From: Kribbella steppae
GTDB lineage: Bacteria; Actinomycetota; Actinomycetes; Propionibacteriales; Kribbellaceae
Assembly (NCBI RefSeq): GCF_004342025.1
Contig: NZ_SLWN01000011.1
Span: 62,001-126,000 of the forward strand
DNA length: 64,000 nucleotides
Direction of reading: 5' to 3'
Position 1 is the stretch's first letter, and every line of letters starts with the position of its first letter. Positions 1-8,453 of this stretch are shown here, piece by piece. The notes under the pieces are model-generated. The model had not been told where the DNA came from and ran no database searches. It saw only the letters and a program-made list of their open reading frames with translations. A program made the position numbers and the translations under genes.

Positions 1-1
1 G

Positions 2-349
2 CGGAAGAACCAGGTGGTCCGGCTGATCCTGTTGCCGCAGGCCATCACTTCGATGCTGCCGGCCATCGTCAGCCAGCTCGTCGTCCTGCTGAAGGACACC
101 GCCCTCGGCTTCATCATCACCTACGCCGAGCTGCTGTACGTCGGCAAGCAGATGGGCGGCCGGCTCCAGTACGGCTTCCCGTACATTCCGACGTACATCG
201 TCATCGCGGTGATCTACATCGGCCTCTGCTCGCTGCTGTCGATGCTGGCCCGCTACCTCGAGGGCCGCTCCCGCCGCCGCCGCAAGATCACCGGCGCACC
301 GCCTCCGTCGGCCGCCGAAGCGGCCACTTCGGTGGAAGCTCCGCTGTAA
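2..349 (+). CDS. Amino-acid (glutamate-type) ABC transporter permease, C-terminal part
   Basis: The reading frame is open at the left edge of the window, so only the last 115 or so residues are present. They read as the end of an inner-membrane permease of the polar amino-acid importers: the stretch RLILLPQAITSMLPAIVSQL is the EAA-loop region that docks on the ATPase, followed by two hydrophobic segments (VVLLKDTALGFIITYAELL and a segment starting YIVIAVIYIGL) and a basic cytoplasmic tail. The LLKDTALGF motif is typical of GluD-type glutamate permeases. The partner permease, binding protein and ATPase must lie upstream, outside the window. A strong terminator follows, so this is the last gene of its operon. 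Confidence 0.85.
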   Translation, partial: RKNQVVRLILLPQAITSMLPAIVSQLVVLLKDTALGFIITYAELLYVGKQMGGRLQYGFPYIPTYIVIAVIYIGLCSLLSMLARYLEGRSRRRRKITGAPPPSAAEAATSVEAPL

Positions 350-359
350 ATCAGGTGCC

Positions 360-390
360 AAAGGCCCCGATCCCGGTGATCGGGGCCTTT
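360..390 (+). terminator. Intrinsic terminator after the ABC permease operon
   Basis: Perfect 13-bp stem (360-372 pairing with 378-390) around the 5-nt loop CCGGT, starting 10 nt after the permease stop codon. The arms begin with AAA and end with TTT, so the hairpin could also work on the opposite strand for the convergent aminotransferase gene. Confidence 0.85.
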
Positions 391-467
391 CGCTTGTCTG
401 AGCGCGTCTGGTAGTCGCCTGGTAGCCCTCCGGTAGCACCGCCGCGGTCGACTGAGCGCTTCAGAGG

Positions 468-1757
468 TCAGCGCAGCGTGTTGAAGGAGTCTCGGATGAT
501 CTCCAGGGCTTCGGTGGTCTCGGCCTCGGTCAGAGTCATGGGTGGGGCCATCCGGAGGACGTTGCCGTAGAGGCCGCCCTTGCCGACCAGCAGGCCGCGG
601 TTCTTGGTCTCCTGCTGGAGTTTGGCGGTGGTGGCTGCGTCGGGGCTGTTGTCATCGGGTTTGACGATCTCGGCGGCCAGCATCAGGCCCTTGCCGCGGA
701 CGTCGCCGAGCTCGGGGAACTCCTCGGAGATCCCGCGCAGCCCGTCGGCCAACTGGGCGCCGCGCTTGGCCGCGTTCGCCTGCAGGTCGTGGTCGAGCAG
801 GTAGTCGATGGTCGCCTTCGCCGCGCTGGTGGAGATCGGGTTGCCGCCGAAGGTGGACAGCGAGTTCGCGCTCAGGCTGTCCATCAAGGCCGGCTTCGCG
901 ACCACGCCGCCGATCGCGAACCCGTTGCCCAGACCCTTGGCGAACGTCATCGCGTCCGGCACCAAATCATGCGCCTGGATCCCCCAGAAGTGCTCACCGG
1001 TCCGGCCCCAGCCGGTCTGTACCTCGTCGGCGATGAGGAGGATCCCGTACTCGTCGAGGACCTCCTTGAAGGCGCCGTACAGGCCGTCCGGCGGTGAGGA
1101 GAACCCGCCGACGCCCTGGATCGGCTCGACGATCAGGCAGGCGACATCGCCCGCGGTGGTGGTGTCGATGACGTTGCGGAGGTCGTCGACACAGACCTTG
1201 ATGTAGTCGGCGTCGGGCAGGTCGCGGAACGGGCTGCGGTACCGGTACGCACCCTGGACGTACTGCACGTTCACCGGTGACAGGCTGCTCGCGGACCAGC
1301 CGCGGTTACCCGTGATCGCGACCGTGCCGAAACCGCGGCCGTGGTACGAGTTGCGCATCGCCAGCACCTGGTTGGAGCGGCGGTTCTGGGTGGCGAGCAT
1401 CATCGCCGCCTCGTTCGCCTCGGTGCCGGAGTTGGCGAAGAACACTTTGGCGTCCGGGATGCCGGACAGCTCCGCGATCTGCTCGGCCAGCTCGATCTGC
1501 TTGCGGATCAGGTACACCGTCGAGGTGTGCGCGATACCGGTGGCCAGTTGCTCGCGCACCGCGTCGGAGATCTCCGCGATGTCGTAGCCGATCGCGTTGG
1601 TCAGGATGCCGGCGAAAAAGTCGAGGTAGGTGTTGCCCTCGCCGTCGGTGACCCGGCGTCCGGATCCCTTGACGATCTCGATCGGCTCCTCGTAGTACAA
1701 CGCGAGCCAGTCCGGCATGACGGCCTTGTGACGCTCCCAGAGCTCCGCATGTGTCAT
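468..1757 (-). CDS. Class III PLP-dependent aminotransferase
   Basis: 429-residue fold-type I aminotransferase. Visible features are the cofactor-phosphate region NSGTEANEAA (about 109-118), SYHGRGFGT (about 137-145), the DEVQTGWGR motif (about 243-251) and FAKGLGNG, in which the lysine forms the Schiff base with PLP. Length is normal for the GABA / acetylornithine / alanine-glyoxylate (AGXT2-like) group. The exact substrate cannot be read from sequence; the N-terminus and the FAGILTNAIGY segment favour the AGXT2-like / omega-amino-acid subgroup. The gene stands alone, divergent from the LOG-family gene and converging on the permease terminator. Start is the ATG at 1757. Confidence 0.85.
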   Translation of the reverse strand: MTHAELWERHKAVMPDWLALYYEEPIEIVKGSGRRVTDGEGNTYLDFFAGILTNAIGYDIAEISDAVREQLATGIAHTSTVYLIRKQIELAEQIAELSGIPDAKVFFANSGTEANEAAMMLATQNRRSNQVLAMRNSYHGRGFGTVAITGNRGWSASSLSPVNVQYVQGAYRYRSPFRDLPDADYIKVCVDDLRNVIDTTTAGDVACLIVEPIQGVGGFSSPPDGLYGAFKEVLDEYGILLIADEVQTGWGRTGEHFWGIQAHDLVPDAMTFAKGLGNGFAIGGVVAKPALMDSLSANSLSTFGGNPISTSAAKATIDYLLDHDLQANAAKRGAQLADGLRGISEEFPELGDVRGKGLMLAAEIVKPDDNSPDAATTAKLQQETKNRGLLVGKGGLYGNVLRMAPPMTLTEAETTEALEIIRDSFNTLR

Positions 1758-1866
1758 GCCCCAAGGATTACCTCATCGGACCGCCTCCTCATAGCCGAGG
1801 CCGATGAAATGCCGGAAGAATGCCGGTTCGGTTCCGGGTGCGTTCCGGCCCGTTAGGGTGCTGCTC

Positions 1867-2961
1867 GTGACACTGCCGAGCATCCCGCACGTCGACATCG
1901 AGTCGCTGGCCCATTTCGACCGGATCGTGGCCGCCGGGGCCGCCTCGATGGAGGGCTGGCGGGTGCAATCGGTCGACCTGTCCGGCCGGACGGCGGAACT
2001 CCTCGGCCTGGACCCGAGAGGCTCCCTGTTCCTCGGCTGCGCCCTGGAGGAGAAGGCCGAGGCCTGGATCCGCGATGGCGGCGGGCTCGTCTTCCCGGCC
2101 ATCCCGTCGCTCCCGTTCGACGCCTACCGCGGCACGCTCTACGACGCCGAGGAGCTCTACGCCGGCCTCGAGAACGGGTACGACGCCACCCCGGACGCGC
2201 AGATCTACGCCTGGTCCCGCCAGCACGACGAGAAGGGCGACACCAGCCGCACCCTCGCCGCGGCCCTGCACGACCACGCCATCGCCGACGCCCTCACCGA
2301 GCTCCCCGACGGCCAGCCATGGATCGGCGTGATGGGCGGACACGGGATCGCTCGCGGCAGTACGGCGTACCGCTCCGCAGTGCTCCTCGGTCGCACCCTC
2401 GCCCGGGCCGGGCACACCGTCGTCACCGGCGGCGGTCCGGGCGCGATGGAGGCAGCCAACCTGGGTTCGTCGCTGTCCGGGTACGACGATTCCGTCGTCG
2501 ACACGGCTCTTTCCACGCTGGCCGCCGTACCTTCGTTCTGTCCCTCCGTGGCAGCGTGGGCGGCTGCGGGTCTCGGCGTACGGCGTGAGTTCCCCGGCGA
2601 TGGTGGAGTGTCGATCCCAACGTGGTTCTACGGTCACGAGCCGCCGAACGTGTTCGCGTCGTCGATCGCGAAGTACTTCTCCAACGCCCAGCGAGAGGAC
2701 GTCCTGCTGAGACGCGCACGCGGCGGCATCCTCTACCTCCCCGGCGCGGCCGGCACGGTCCAGGAGATCTTCCAGGCCGTCACCCCCAACTACTACGGCG
2801 ACCAGGCCACCCAGGTCCCCCTGATCCTGGTAGACATCCACCACTGGACCGTCAAGCTCCCAGTCTGGCCACTCCTCCAGTCCCTGGCCTCAGAGCGGGC
2901 AATGGCAACCTCCATCCACCTCGTCGACACGATCGAGGAAGCCGCCGCGCTGGTCAGCTGA
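1867..2961 (+). CDS. LOG-family (Rossmann-like) protein, possible nucleotide N-glycosidase
   Basis: About 364 residues. It carries both LOG-family signatures: GGGPGAMEAAN (about 188-198) and PGAAGTVQE (about 292-300), the latter with Ala in place of the second Gly of the usual PGGxGTxxE. Members of the family hydrolyse nucleoside 5'-monophosphates (cytokinin-activating LOG enzymes, PpnN), but the long N-terminal region of about 150 residues matches the larger uncharacterised actinobacterial members. The GTG at 1867 was chosen because it opens the conserved-looking VTLPSIPHVD start; TAGGGT lies 7 nt before it and could be a leaderless -10 element or a weak ribosome site. An ATG at 1804 is in frame but would add a compositionally different leader. 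Divergent from the aminotransferase. Confidence 0.7.
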   Translation: MTLPSIPHVDIESLAHFDRIVAAGAASMEGWRVQSVDLSGRTAELLGLDPRGSLFLGCALEEKAEAWIRDGGGLVFPAIPSLPFDAYRGTLYDAEELYAGLENGYDATPDAQIYAWSRQHDEKGDTSRTLAAALHDHAIADALTELPDGQPWIGVMGGHGIARGSTAYRSAVLLGRTLARAGHTVVTGGGPGAMEAANLGSSLSGYDDSVVDTALSTLAAVPSFCPSVAAWAAAGLGVRREFPGDGGVSIPTWFYGHEPPNVFASSIAKYFSNAQREDVLLRRARGGILYLPGAAGTVQEIFQAVTPNYYGDQATQVPLILVDIHHWTVKLPVWPLLQSLASERAMATSIHLVDTIEEAAALVS

Positions 2962-3106
2962 GGACTCTGGTGAGCCGAACGTCCTCCTCCTCGAAGCCGA
3001 GGCTGCGGTAGAACTCGCGCGCTGGAGTATTGGCAGCTCCGGTCTCCAGCGTGACCCGGTCGATGCCGAGCCGGCCGGCATGGGCCCAGTTTGTCGGTGG
3101 GGTGCT
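2954..3106 (-). pseudogene. GNAT acetyltransferase remnant (C-terminal 50 codons)
   Basis: The minus-strand frame from a TAA at 3107-3109 to a TGA at 2954-2956 encodes about 50 residues that look like the end of a GNAT acetyltransferase: LGIDRVTLETGAANTPAREF followed by YRSLGF, i.e. the beta-strand 5 / alpha-4 region where the Asn and Tyr near acetyl-CoA normally sit. There is no upstream GNAT core, no start codon of normal context, and the frame is blocked by TAA, so I read it as the decayed end of a once complete gene, overlapping the end of the LOG gene by 8 nt. The hydrolase gene at 3121 probably replaced the missing 5' part. Confidence 0.6.
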
Positions 3107-3120
3107 TTACGGTGCACGGC

Positions 3121-3825
3121 ATGGTGGATTTTGTGTTGGTTCCAGGGGCTTGGCTGGGTGCGTGGGCGTGGGACGAGGTGGCCGAGGTGCTGCGGGCCGA
3201 GGGGCATGAGGTGTACGCCGTGACGCTGAGCGGCCTCGCGGAGCGGCACGGCTCGGACTCGGCGCAGGTCGGTCAGCAGCAGCATGTCGACGACATCGTG
3301 TCGGTGGTCGAGGGCAACGATCTGCGCGACGTCGTACTCGCCGGGCACAGCTACTCCGGGATCCCGGTCGGTCAGGCGGCGGCGCGGATCGGCGACCGGC
3401 TGCGGCGAGTGGTGTACGTCGACTCGAACATCCCGACCGACGGGAAGTCGTTCATCGACGGGTGGTCGGCCGAGGGGCGCGCCTGGGTCGAAGGGCAACT
3501 GGCGGAGTCAGGTGGTTTCTGGCCACCGCTCGCTGCCGATGACTACGTGGACCAGGACCTGTCGGACGAGGCGATCGCCGCGATCGTCAGCCGCAGTACG
3601 CCGCACCCTGGGCGAGCCATCTCGGAGCCGGCCCACCTGGTTCGCCCGATCGGGGAGCTGCCAACCACCTACATCAAGTGCCTGATGGACGGGGCCGAGC
3701 CCTCGCGCGACGTCGCCGCGCAGCTCAAGTCACCCAACTGGGAGCTGGTCGAGCAGCCGACCGGCCATTGGCCGATGTTCTCGCAGCCAGCCGCGCTGGC
3801 GAAGATCTTCACCGGACTTGCCTGA
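3121..3825 (+). CDS. Alpha/beta hydrolase
   Basis: 234 residues with the compact alpha/beta-hydrolase layout. An oxyanion-hole segment (LVPGAWLGAW) follows the first strand, the nucleophile elbow is GHSYSG with Ser as nucleophile, and the C-terminal PTGHWPMF supplies the catalytic His. It resembles the salicylate-esterase / methylesterase-like alpha/beta hydrolases of actinobacteria; the substrate is unknown. The ATG at 3121 was preferred over in-frame starts upstream because it opens the first beta strand directly. Stands alone. Confidence 0.8.
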   Translation: MVDFVLVPGAWLGAWAWDEVAEVLRAEGHEVYAVTLSGLAERHGSDSAQVGQQQHVDDIVSVVEGNDLRDVVLAGHSYSGIPVGQAAARIGDRLRRVVYVDSNIPTDGKSFIDGWSAEGRAWVEGQLAESGGFWPPLAADDYVDQDLSDEAIAAIVSRSTPHPGRAISEPAHLVRPIGELPTTYIKCLMDGAEPSRDVAAQLKSPNWELVEQPTGHWPMFSQPAALAKIFTGLA

Positions 3826-3840
3826 TGCAGGTTGCCCGAC

Positions 3841-4089
3841 TCAGCGGCCGTTGAGCCAGCCGATGGCCAGGTCCAGGAAGCGGTCGACCTCGCCCACGTC
3901 GTAGCCCCCGCGGAAGCGGGAACTGCGGAACGCCACGTTCCTGACCTCATCGGATGTCACCGGGCTGTCCACCGGATGCCCGTCGAGGGTCGCGAGCAGC
4001 CGCCGGACGAACTGGTCCACCTCGGCGACGTCGTACCCCTGGCGCCAGCGAACCCGCGTGAACCGCGCGGGCGCCTCCGGCACCGTCAT
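3841..4089 (-). CDS. Small protein with two tandem DivIVA N-terminal motifs
   Basis: 82 residues made of two copies of the DivIVA/Wag31 membrane-binding motif: [19 protein letters not shown] (about 10-28) and [21 protein letters not shown] (about 52-72), each with the GYD-x-x-EVD-x-F core. There is no long coiled coil, so it cannot build a polar scaffold alone; it may bind curved membrane or interact with Wag31. Its ATG (4089-4087) overlaps the rlmN stop as ATGA, so it is translationally coupled to rlmN. The DivIVA-motif identification is firm, the role is not known. Confidence 0.75.
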   Translation of the reverse strand: MTVPEAPARFTRVRWRQGYDVAEVDQFVRRLLATLDGHPVDSPVTSDEVRNVAFRSSRFRGGYDVGEVDRFLDLAIGWLNGR

Positions 4090-5207
4090 GCGTTGTTGGC
4101 CGCGGCGAGCTGACCGCAGGCGCCGTCGATCTCCTGACCGCGCGTGTCGCGGACAGTGGTCGGGATGCCGCCGGCCTGCAGGCGACGGACGAACTCGCGC
4201 TCGTCGGCCGGGTCCGACGCGGTCCACTTGGAGCCGGGTGTCGGGTTGAGCGGGATCAGGTTGACGTGCACCCAGCCCCAGTCGCCGCGCGCCGCCAGCT
4301 TCTCGGCCAGCAGGTCCGCGCGCCAGGCGTGGTCGTTGATGTCGCGGATCATCGCGTACTCGATCGAGACCCGGCGCTTGGTCTGCTGCGCGTAGCCCCA
4401 GGCCGCGTCGAGCACCTCGTCGACCTTCCAGCGGTTGTTGATCGGCACGAGTTCGTCGCGCAGCTCGTCGTCCGGCGCGTGCAGCGACAGCGCGAGCGTG
4501 ACCGGGATGCCTTCGGTGGCGAGCTGGTTGATCCGCGGCACCAGGCCGACGGTCGACACGGTGACACCGCGGGCGGAGATGCCGAGGCCCTCCGGCGACG
4601 GGTCCGTGAACCGCCGTACGGCGCCGATCACGGCCTTGTAGTTCGCCATCGGCTCGCCCATGCCCATGAACACGATGTTGTTGACCCGGCCGGGACCGCC
4701 CGCGATCTCGCCGCGGGACAGTGCGCGAGCACCGTCGACGACCTGCTCGACGATCTCCGCCGTGGTCATGTTGCGGGTCAACCCGGCCTGGCCGGTCGCG
4801 CAGAACGGGCACGCCATTCCGCAGCCGGCCTGCGAGGAGACACACATCGTGGTGCGGTCCGTGTACCGCATCAGGACGGACTCGACCAGCGAGCCGTCGA
4901 GCAGCTTCCACAGCGTCTTGCGGGTCTGCCCCTTGTCGCATTCCAGGTCGCGCACCCGGGTCAGCAGCGGCGGCATCAGCTCCGCGACCAGTTTGTCCCG
5001 GGTGGCGGCCGGCAGATCGGTCATCTCGGCCGGGTCGGAGACCAGCCGGGAGAAGTAGTGGTTCGACAGCTGCTTGGCCCGGAACGCGGGCTCTCCCAGC
5101 GCGGCGACCGCCGTACGCCGCTCCTCCCCGGACAGGTCGGCCAGGTGCCGCGGCGGCTTCTTGGCACGGCGCGGCTCATCGAAAACAAGCGGAAGGGAGG
5201 TAGTCAT
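4086..5207 (-). CDS. rlmN: 23S rRNA (adenine-2503-C2)/tRNA methyltransferase RlmN
   Basis: 373-residue radical-SAM enzyme that methylates C2 of A2503 in 23S rRNA and A37 in some tRNAs. The cluster ligands are C129, C133 and C136 in CGMACPFC; C122 and the C-terminal C364 (DGACGQL) match the two extra cysteines used for the dual-SAM mechanism. GMGEPMANY (SAM binding) and [12 protein letters not shown] are present. Length and motifs are complete. It neighbours the cdsA-frr-pyrH-tsf-rpsB cluster, as in mycobacteria, and overlaps the downstream double-DivIVA gene by 4 nt. Confidence 0.95.
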   Translation of the reverse strand: MTTSLPLVFDEPRRAKKPPRHLADLSGEERRTAVAALGEPAFRAKQLSNHYFSRLVSDPAEMTDLPAATRDKLVAELMPPLLTRVRDLECDKGQTRKTLWKLLDGSLVESVLMRYTDRTTMCVSSQAGCGMACPFCATGQAGLTRNMTTAEIVEQVVDGARALSRGEIAGGPGRVNNIVFMGMGEPMANYKAVIGAVRRFTDPSPEGLGISARGVTVSTVGLVPRINQLATEGIPVTLALSLHAPDDELRDELVPINNRWKVDEVLDAAWGYAQQTKRRVSIEYAMIRDINDHAWRADLLAEKLAARGDWGWVHVNLIPLNPTPGSKWTASDPADEREFVRRLQAGGIPTTVRDTRGQEIDGACGQLAAANNA

Positions 5208-5278
5208 AACCGACCCATTGTCGCCCGCCGCCTTCGTCCTTCACAAATTCACATCCACCACGTGCCCAGGATCACAGC

Positions 5279-5310
5279 CGTGCTCACCGGAGGGCGGGCC
5301 GGTGAGCACG
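5279..5310 (-). terminator. Hairpin between the C39 peptidase gene and rlmN
   Basis: Perfect 12-bp stem (5279-5290 pairing with 5299-5310) with an 8-nt loop, 10 nt downstream of the peptidase stop on the minus strand. There is no U-tract, as is common for high-GC actinobacterial terminators. Likely ends the peptidase transcript before rlmN. Confidence 0.65.
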
Positions 5311-5320
5311 GGCGATCCGG

Positions 5321-6019
5321 TCAGGCCGAGTAGCCCTTCGGCGGGATCAGGGTGGCGAGCTGGTTGAACGTGAGCCAGTACGTCGCGGTCGGGGCGAAGC
5401 CGGCCGGGTCGGCGATCAGGACGGTCATGTCGCTGGTGTCGTAGCCGATCACGGTGAAGTAGTGCCAGATCGTGTAGTTCGGGTAGCCCGGCGGGTGGTT
5501 GCTGGCCGGGGCGACGATGTTGGCGACGATCGCGTAGTTGTTGTCGATGTCGAGGACGACGTCCCGCCAGAGCAGATCGCGCTGGGCCTGGGTGGGCGGG
5601 TCGTTCGGCATCTCCTTGGTCTCGTACCAGCCGGTGCCGAGGTGGTTGTTGAGCACCCGGGTCACCTGCCCGATCCAGTCGGTGCCGTTCTCGTCGGTGG
5701 GCAGCTCGTTGGCCAACTGCTGCTGGCTCGGCGGCGAGATCCGTGCCGACAACGCGATCCGCGTCGCCGCCGGCCCGCACCAGTAACCGGTCTGCTGGTA
5801 CTGGAAGTCGATGTTCAGCGTCCGCACGCCCTGCGCCGAGTCGCCGGGCGTCGGCACCGGCTTGGCGGCAGCCGCGGCCTGAGCCTGTACGGCGCTCGGC
5901 GCCTCGACCGCTGCTGCGGCACTGGGGGTGGATGCCAGCGGCACCATGGCCGCGGCGATCAGGGCGAGACCGCTGACAGCGGCCCTGAGTCTCGTCGTCG
6001 TGCGCTCCTGGATCCTCAT
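5321..6019 (-). CDS. Secreted C39-like cysteine peptidase
   Basis: 232 residues. Residues 1-38 form a Sec signal peptide (basic start, hydrophobic core AAVSGLALIAAAMVPLA, AXA-type cleavage near SAAAA). The mature part is a papain-like C39_2 domain: Q76/C81 in QTGYWCGPAA, H186 in IWHYFTVIGY and D204 in IADPAGF form the expected Gln-Cys-His-Asp set. The ATG at 6019 has AGGAG 7 nt upstream; an in-frame ATG at 6058 would put 13 polar residues before the signal peptide. No ABC exporter is adjacent, so this is a free secreted peptidase and not a bacteriocin-processing module. Confidence 0.8.
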   Translation of the reverse strand: MRIQERTTTRLRAAVSGLALIAAAMVPLASTPSAAAAVEAPSAVQAQAAAAAKPVPTPGDSAQGVRTLNIDFQYQQTGYWCGPAATRIALSARISPPSQQQLANELPTDENGTDWIGQVTRVLNNHLGTGWYETKEMPNDPPTQAQRDLLWRDVVLDIDNNYAIVANIVAPASNHPPGYPNYTIWHYFTVIGYDTSDMTVLIADPAGFAPTATYWLTFNQLATLIPPKGYSA

Positions 6020-6117
6020 GTCACTCCTCGGACTCACTGGATAACCGGGCGTGGTCATCCGTACCCAGTTTCCGCCCGCCGCTGGAGTTTGGTGAAAAAC
6101 TCACCAACCCTTTCCAC

Positions 6118-6780
6118 TCAGATCGAAGGGTGGATGATCTCGTCGCGGAGCCAGCGGGCGGCGTGATCCGGGTACGGGCGTGGCAGCGACAGGACGATGT
6201 GGTCGAAGCCCAGCGCGACAGCCCGGCGTACGACGGACCGGGTGGCGGCCGGGTCGTCGTACGAGACGATCTGCTGGAGTGAGCGGCCGATCTCACCCGG
6301 GTCCCGGCCGATCCGGGCGCACTCCGCGTCCAAGCGCCGTACCCGATCTTCGAGGAATTCGAAGTCGTTGTGGGGTGGGCCGCTGATGTTCCAGCTGTCG
6401 GCGTGCTCCGCGATCAGGCGCATCATCCGGTTGCCCCAGCCACCGATCAGAAGTGGGGGGCCGGGGCGTTGGATCGGCTTCGGCTCGTTCCGGTTCGCTT
6501 CGAGGGTGTAGTAGCGGCCGCGGTAGTCGAAGACGTCCTGGGTCCACATGCCGCGCAGGATCTCGATGGTCTCGCGCAGCCGGTCGACACCTTCACGCGG
6601 CGGGACCAGAGTCAGCCCGTACGACGCGTACTCCGCAACGGCCGGGTTATCGCCGGGGATGCCGCCGGCGCCGGGCGGCTGATGGGTGCCGCCGGCACCG
6701 AGTCCCATGACGAGCCGACCGCCGGAGATGATGTCGAGCGTGCTGGCGATCTTGCCGAGCACAGCCGGCGGGCGGATGCG
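6118..6780 (-). pseudogene. LLM-class (F420/flavin) oxidoreductase, 5'-truncated
   Basis: About 220 residues match the C-terminal two thirds of a luciferase-like monooxygenase: PPAVLGKIASTLDIISGGRL, VMGLGAGGTHQPPGAG, IEILRGMW, GPPLLIGGWGNRMMRLIAEH and a C-terminal helix. The roughly 90 N-terminal residues that form the first strands of the TIM barrel and part of the flavin pocket are absent; upstream of the PPAVLGK segment the frame reads into unrelated sequence that faces the divergent LLM gene. I infer a gene that lost its 5' end by deletion. The frame remains open upstream, so a hybrid protein could still be made, but it would not be a normal enzyme. Confidence 0.65.
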
Positions 6781-6855
6781 GCTTCCGCGAAGATCTCCGC
6801 AAGCTCCTCTACTGACCTTGGGAATGGCGCTGCGAATGCGGTAGTTGAACGAGGC

Positions 6856-7863
6856 ATGTCCGCACTGACTGGTGTTCCGTTGTCTGTGCTCGACCGCTCG
6901 AGGACTCGAGTTGGTGAGTCGGAGGCGGAGACCCTGCGGCAGACCGTCGCGTTGGCCCAGCAGGTGGAAGAGCTTGGCTACAAGCGTTTCTGGGTGTCTG
7001 AGCACCACAGTGTCCCCGGTGTGGTCGGCTCGGCGCCGACTGTGCTGGCGGCGGCTGTTGCGGCCAGCACCAGCCGGATCCGCGTCGGCACGGGCGGTGT
7101 GATGCTGCCGAACCACCGCCCACTCGTGGTGGCTGAGCAGTTCGGCGTACTCGAGTCACTCTTCCCTGGCCGCATCGACATGGGTCTGGGCCGCTCGGTG
7201 GGCTTCACCAACGGCATCCGCCGAGCACTTGGCGTCGAGAAGGATGCGGCCGAGGACTTCGCCGTACAGGTCCGGGAGCTGCTCGGGTACTTCGACGGCA
7301 CGCAGCAGAGCCACCCACAGGTCCACGCCCGCCCCGGCGAAGGCCTGCGCGTCCCACCCTTCATCCTCGCCGTAGGAGAAGGCGCACTCCTTGCAGCCTC
7401 GCTAGGCCTCCCCCTGGTCATCGCCGGCGTCAAAGCCGAGTCAGACCTGCTGCAGTTGCTGGACCGCTACCGCACCGAGTTCCAGCCGTCCACGTGGGCT
7501 CCGAGGCCTTACGTCGTACTGGCAACGAGTGCTGCGGTTGCAGCAACCACTGAAGCGGCGCGACGGCTACTACTGCCTGAGGCTTGGTCCAGCGCCTACT
7601 CGCGCACCCGTGGGGTGTTCCCACCGCTGGAGCCGGTACAGCAACGGGACATGACCGAGAAGGAGCACGGGTTCTTCGAGCAGTCCCTCCGCGGCCAGAT
7701 CTACGGCACTCCGGAGGAGGTCGACGCCGCACTGGGCGGTCTGGTACGCCGTACCGCGGCTGACGAAGTGTTGCTCACGACAAGCACCTACGACCGCTCG
7801 GACCTACTCGCCTCGTACGCCGCTCTCGCCGAACTGGCCGGCACCCGCAGCACCGTCAGCTGA
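6856..7863 (+). CDS. LLM-class flavin-dependent oxidoreductase (MsnO8-like)
   Basis: 335 residues, full length for a luciferase-like monooxygenase. It starts with LSVLDRSRTRVG, continues with YKRFWVSEHHSVPG (flavin region), IRVGTGGVMLPNHRPLVVAEQ and FPGRIDMGLGRSVG, the pattern of the MsnO8 / alkane-monooxygenase-like subgroup using FMN or F420. Start ATG at 6856 opens this conserved stretch. It is divergent from the truncated LLM gene and overlaps the convergent GNAT gene by 8 nt at the 3' end. Substrate unknown. Confidence 0.8.
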   Translation: MSALTGVPLSVLDRSRTRVGESEAETLRQTVALAQQVEELGYKRFWVSEHHSVPGVVGSAPTVLAAAVAASTSRIRVGTGGVMLPNHRPLVVAEQFGVLESLFPGRIDMGLGRSVGFTNGIRRALGVEKDAAEDFAVQVRELLGYFDGTQQSHPQVHARPGEGLRVPPFILAVGEGALLAASLGLPLVIAGVKAESDLLQLLDRYRTEFQPSTWAPRPYVVLATSAAVAATTEAARRLLLPEAWSSAYSRTRGVFPPLEPVQQRDMTEKEHGFFEQSLRGQIYGTPEEVDAALGGLVRRTAADEVLLTTSTYDRSDLLASYAALAELAGTRSTVS

Positions 7864-8443
7864 GGCGGTCCTCGAGCCGCTTGCGGACCTCCGGCCACTC
7901 ATCGGCCAGGATCGAGAACACCACGGTGTCGCGGAACGAGCCGTCCGCGAGCCGCTTGTGCCGGCGCAGTACGCCCTCTCGCGTCGCACCCAGCTTCGCG
8001 ATCGCTGCCTGGGACCGGGTGTTCGCCGTACCGGTCTGGATCTTCACCCGGCCGAAGCCACAGTCCTCGAAGGCGTGCTGCAGCAGCAGGAACTTGCACT
8101 CCGGGTTGACCGCGGTCCCCCACACCGACGGCGCATAGCCGGTCCAGCCCAGGTGCACCGACTCGTTGCCAAGGTCCACGTCTCCGAGGCTCGTTGTACC
8201 GACGACGGTGCCGTCGGCAACCAGTCGGACGACGTACGCCACTCGCTTGGCGGATGACTCGATCCACTGCCCGGCCATCTCCGCCGCGTCGGCGGGCAGG
8301 CCGGCGATGCCGCCGCCGAACCCGGACGCGTACACCTGCTCGTTCGCGATCGCGTCGTACAGCGGTTCGATGTCGGCGGCAACGAGACGGTCCAGCCGGA
8401 CGACGTCGCCGACCAGCGGCCGACCGTCGGGAGCAACAGTCAT
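7856..8443 (-). CDS. GNAT-family N-acetyltransferase (RimJ/RimL type)
   Basis: 195 residues of the RimJ/RimL-like GNAT subgroup: LVGDVVRLDRL start, VVGTTSLGDVDLGNESVHLG and WGTAVNPECKFLLLQHAFE, with RVKIQTGTANTRSQAAIAKL carrying the Asn that contacts acetyl-CoA and the phosphopantetheine. It starts 10 nt after cdsA and is probably the last gene of that operon. The acceptor (protein N-terminus or small amine) cannot be predicted. Confidence 0.85.
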   Translation of the reverse strand: MTVAPDGRPLVGDVVRLDRLVAADIEPLYDAIANEQVYASGFGGGIAGLPADAAEMAGQWIESSAKRVAYVVRLVADGTVVGTTSLGDVDLGNESVHLGWTGYAPSVWGTAVNPECKFLLLQHAFEDCGFGRVKIQTGTANTRSQAAIAKLGATREGVLRRHKRLADGSFRDTVVFSILADEWPEVRKRLEDRLS

Positions 8444-8453
8444 CAGGTCCTCA

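Noticed and set aside
5321-6019. C39 peptidase as part of a bacteriocin exporter
   Set aside because: No ABC transporter, precursor peptide or accessory gene nearby; it has its own signal peptide.
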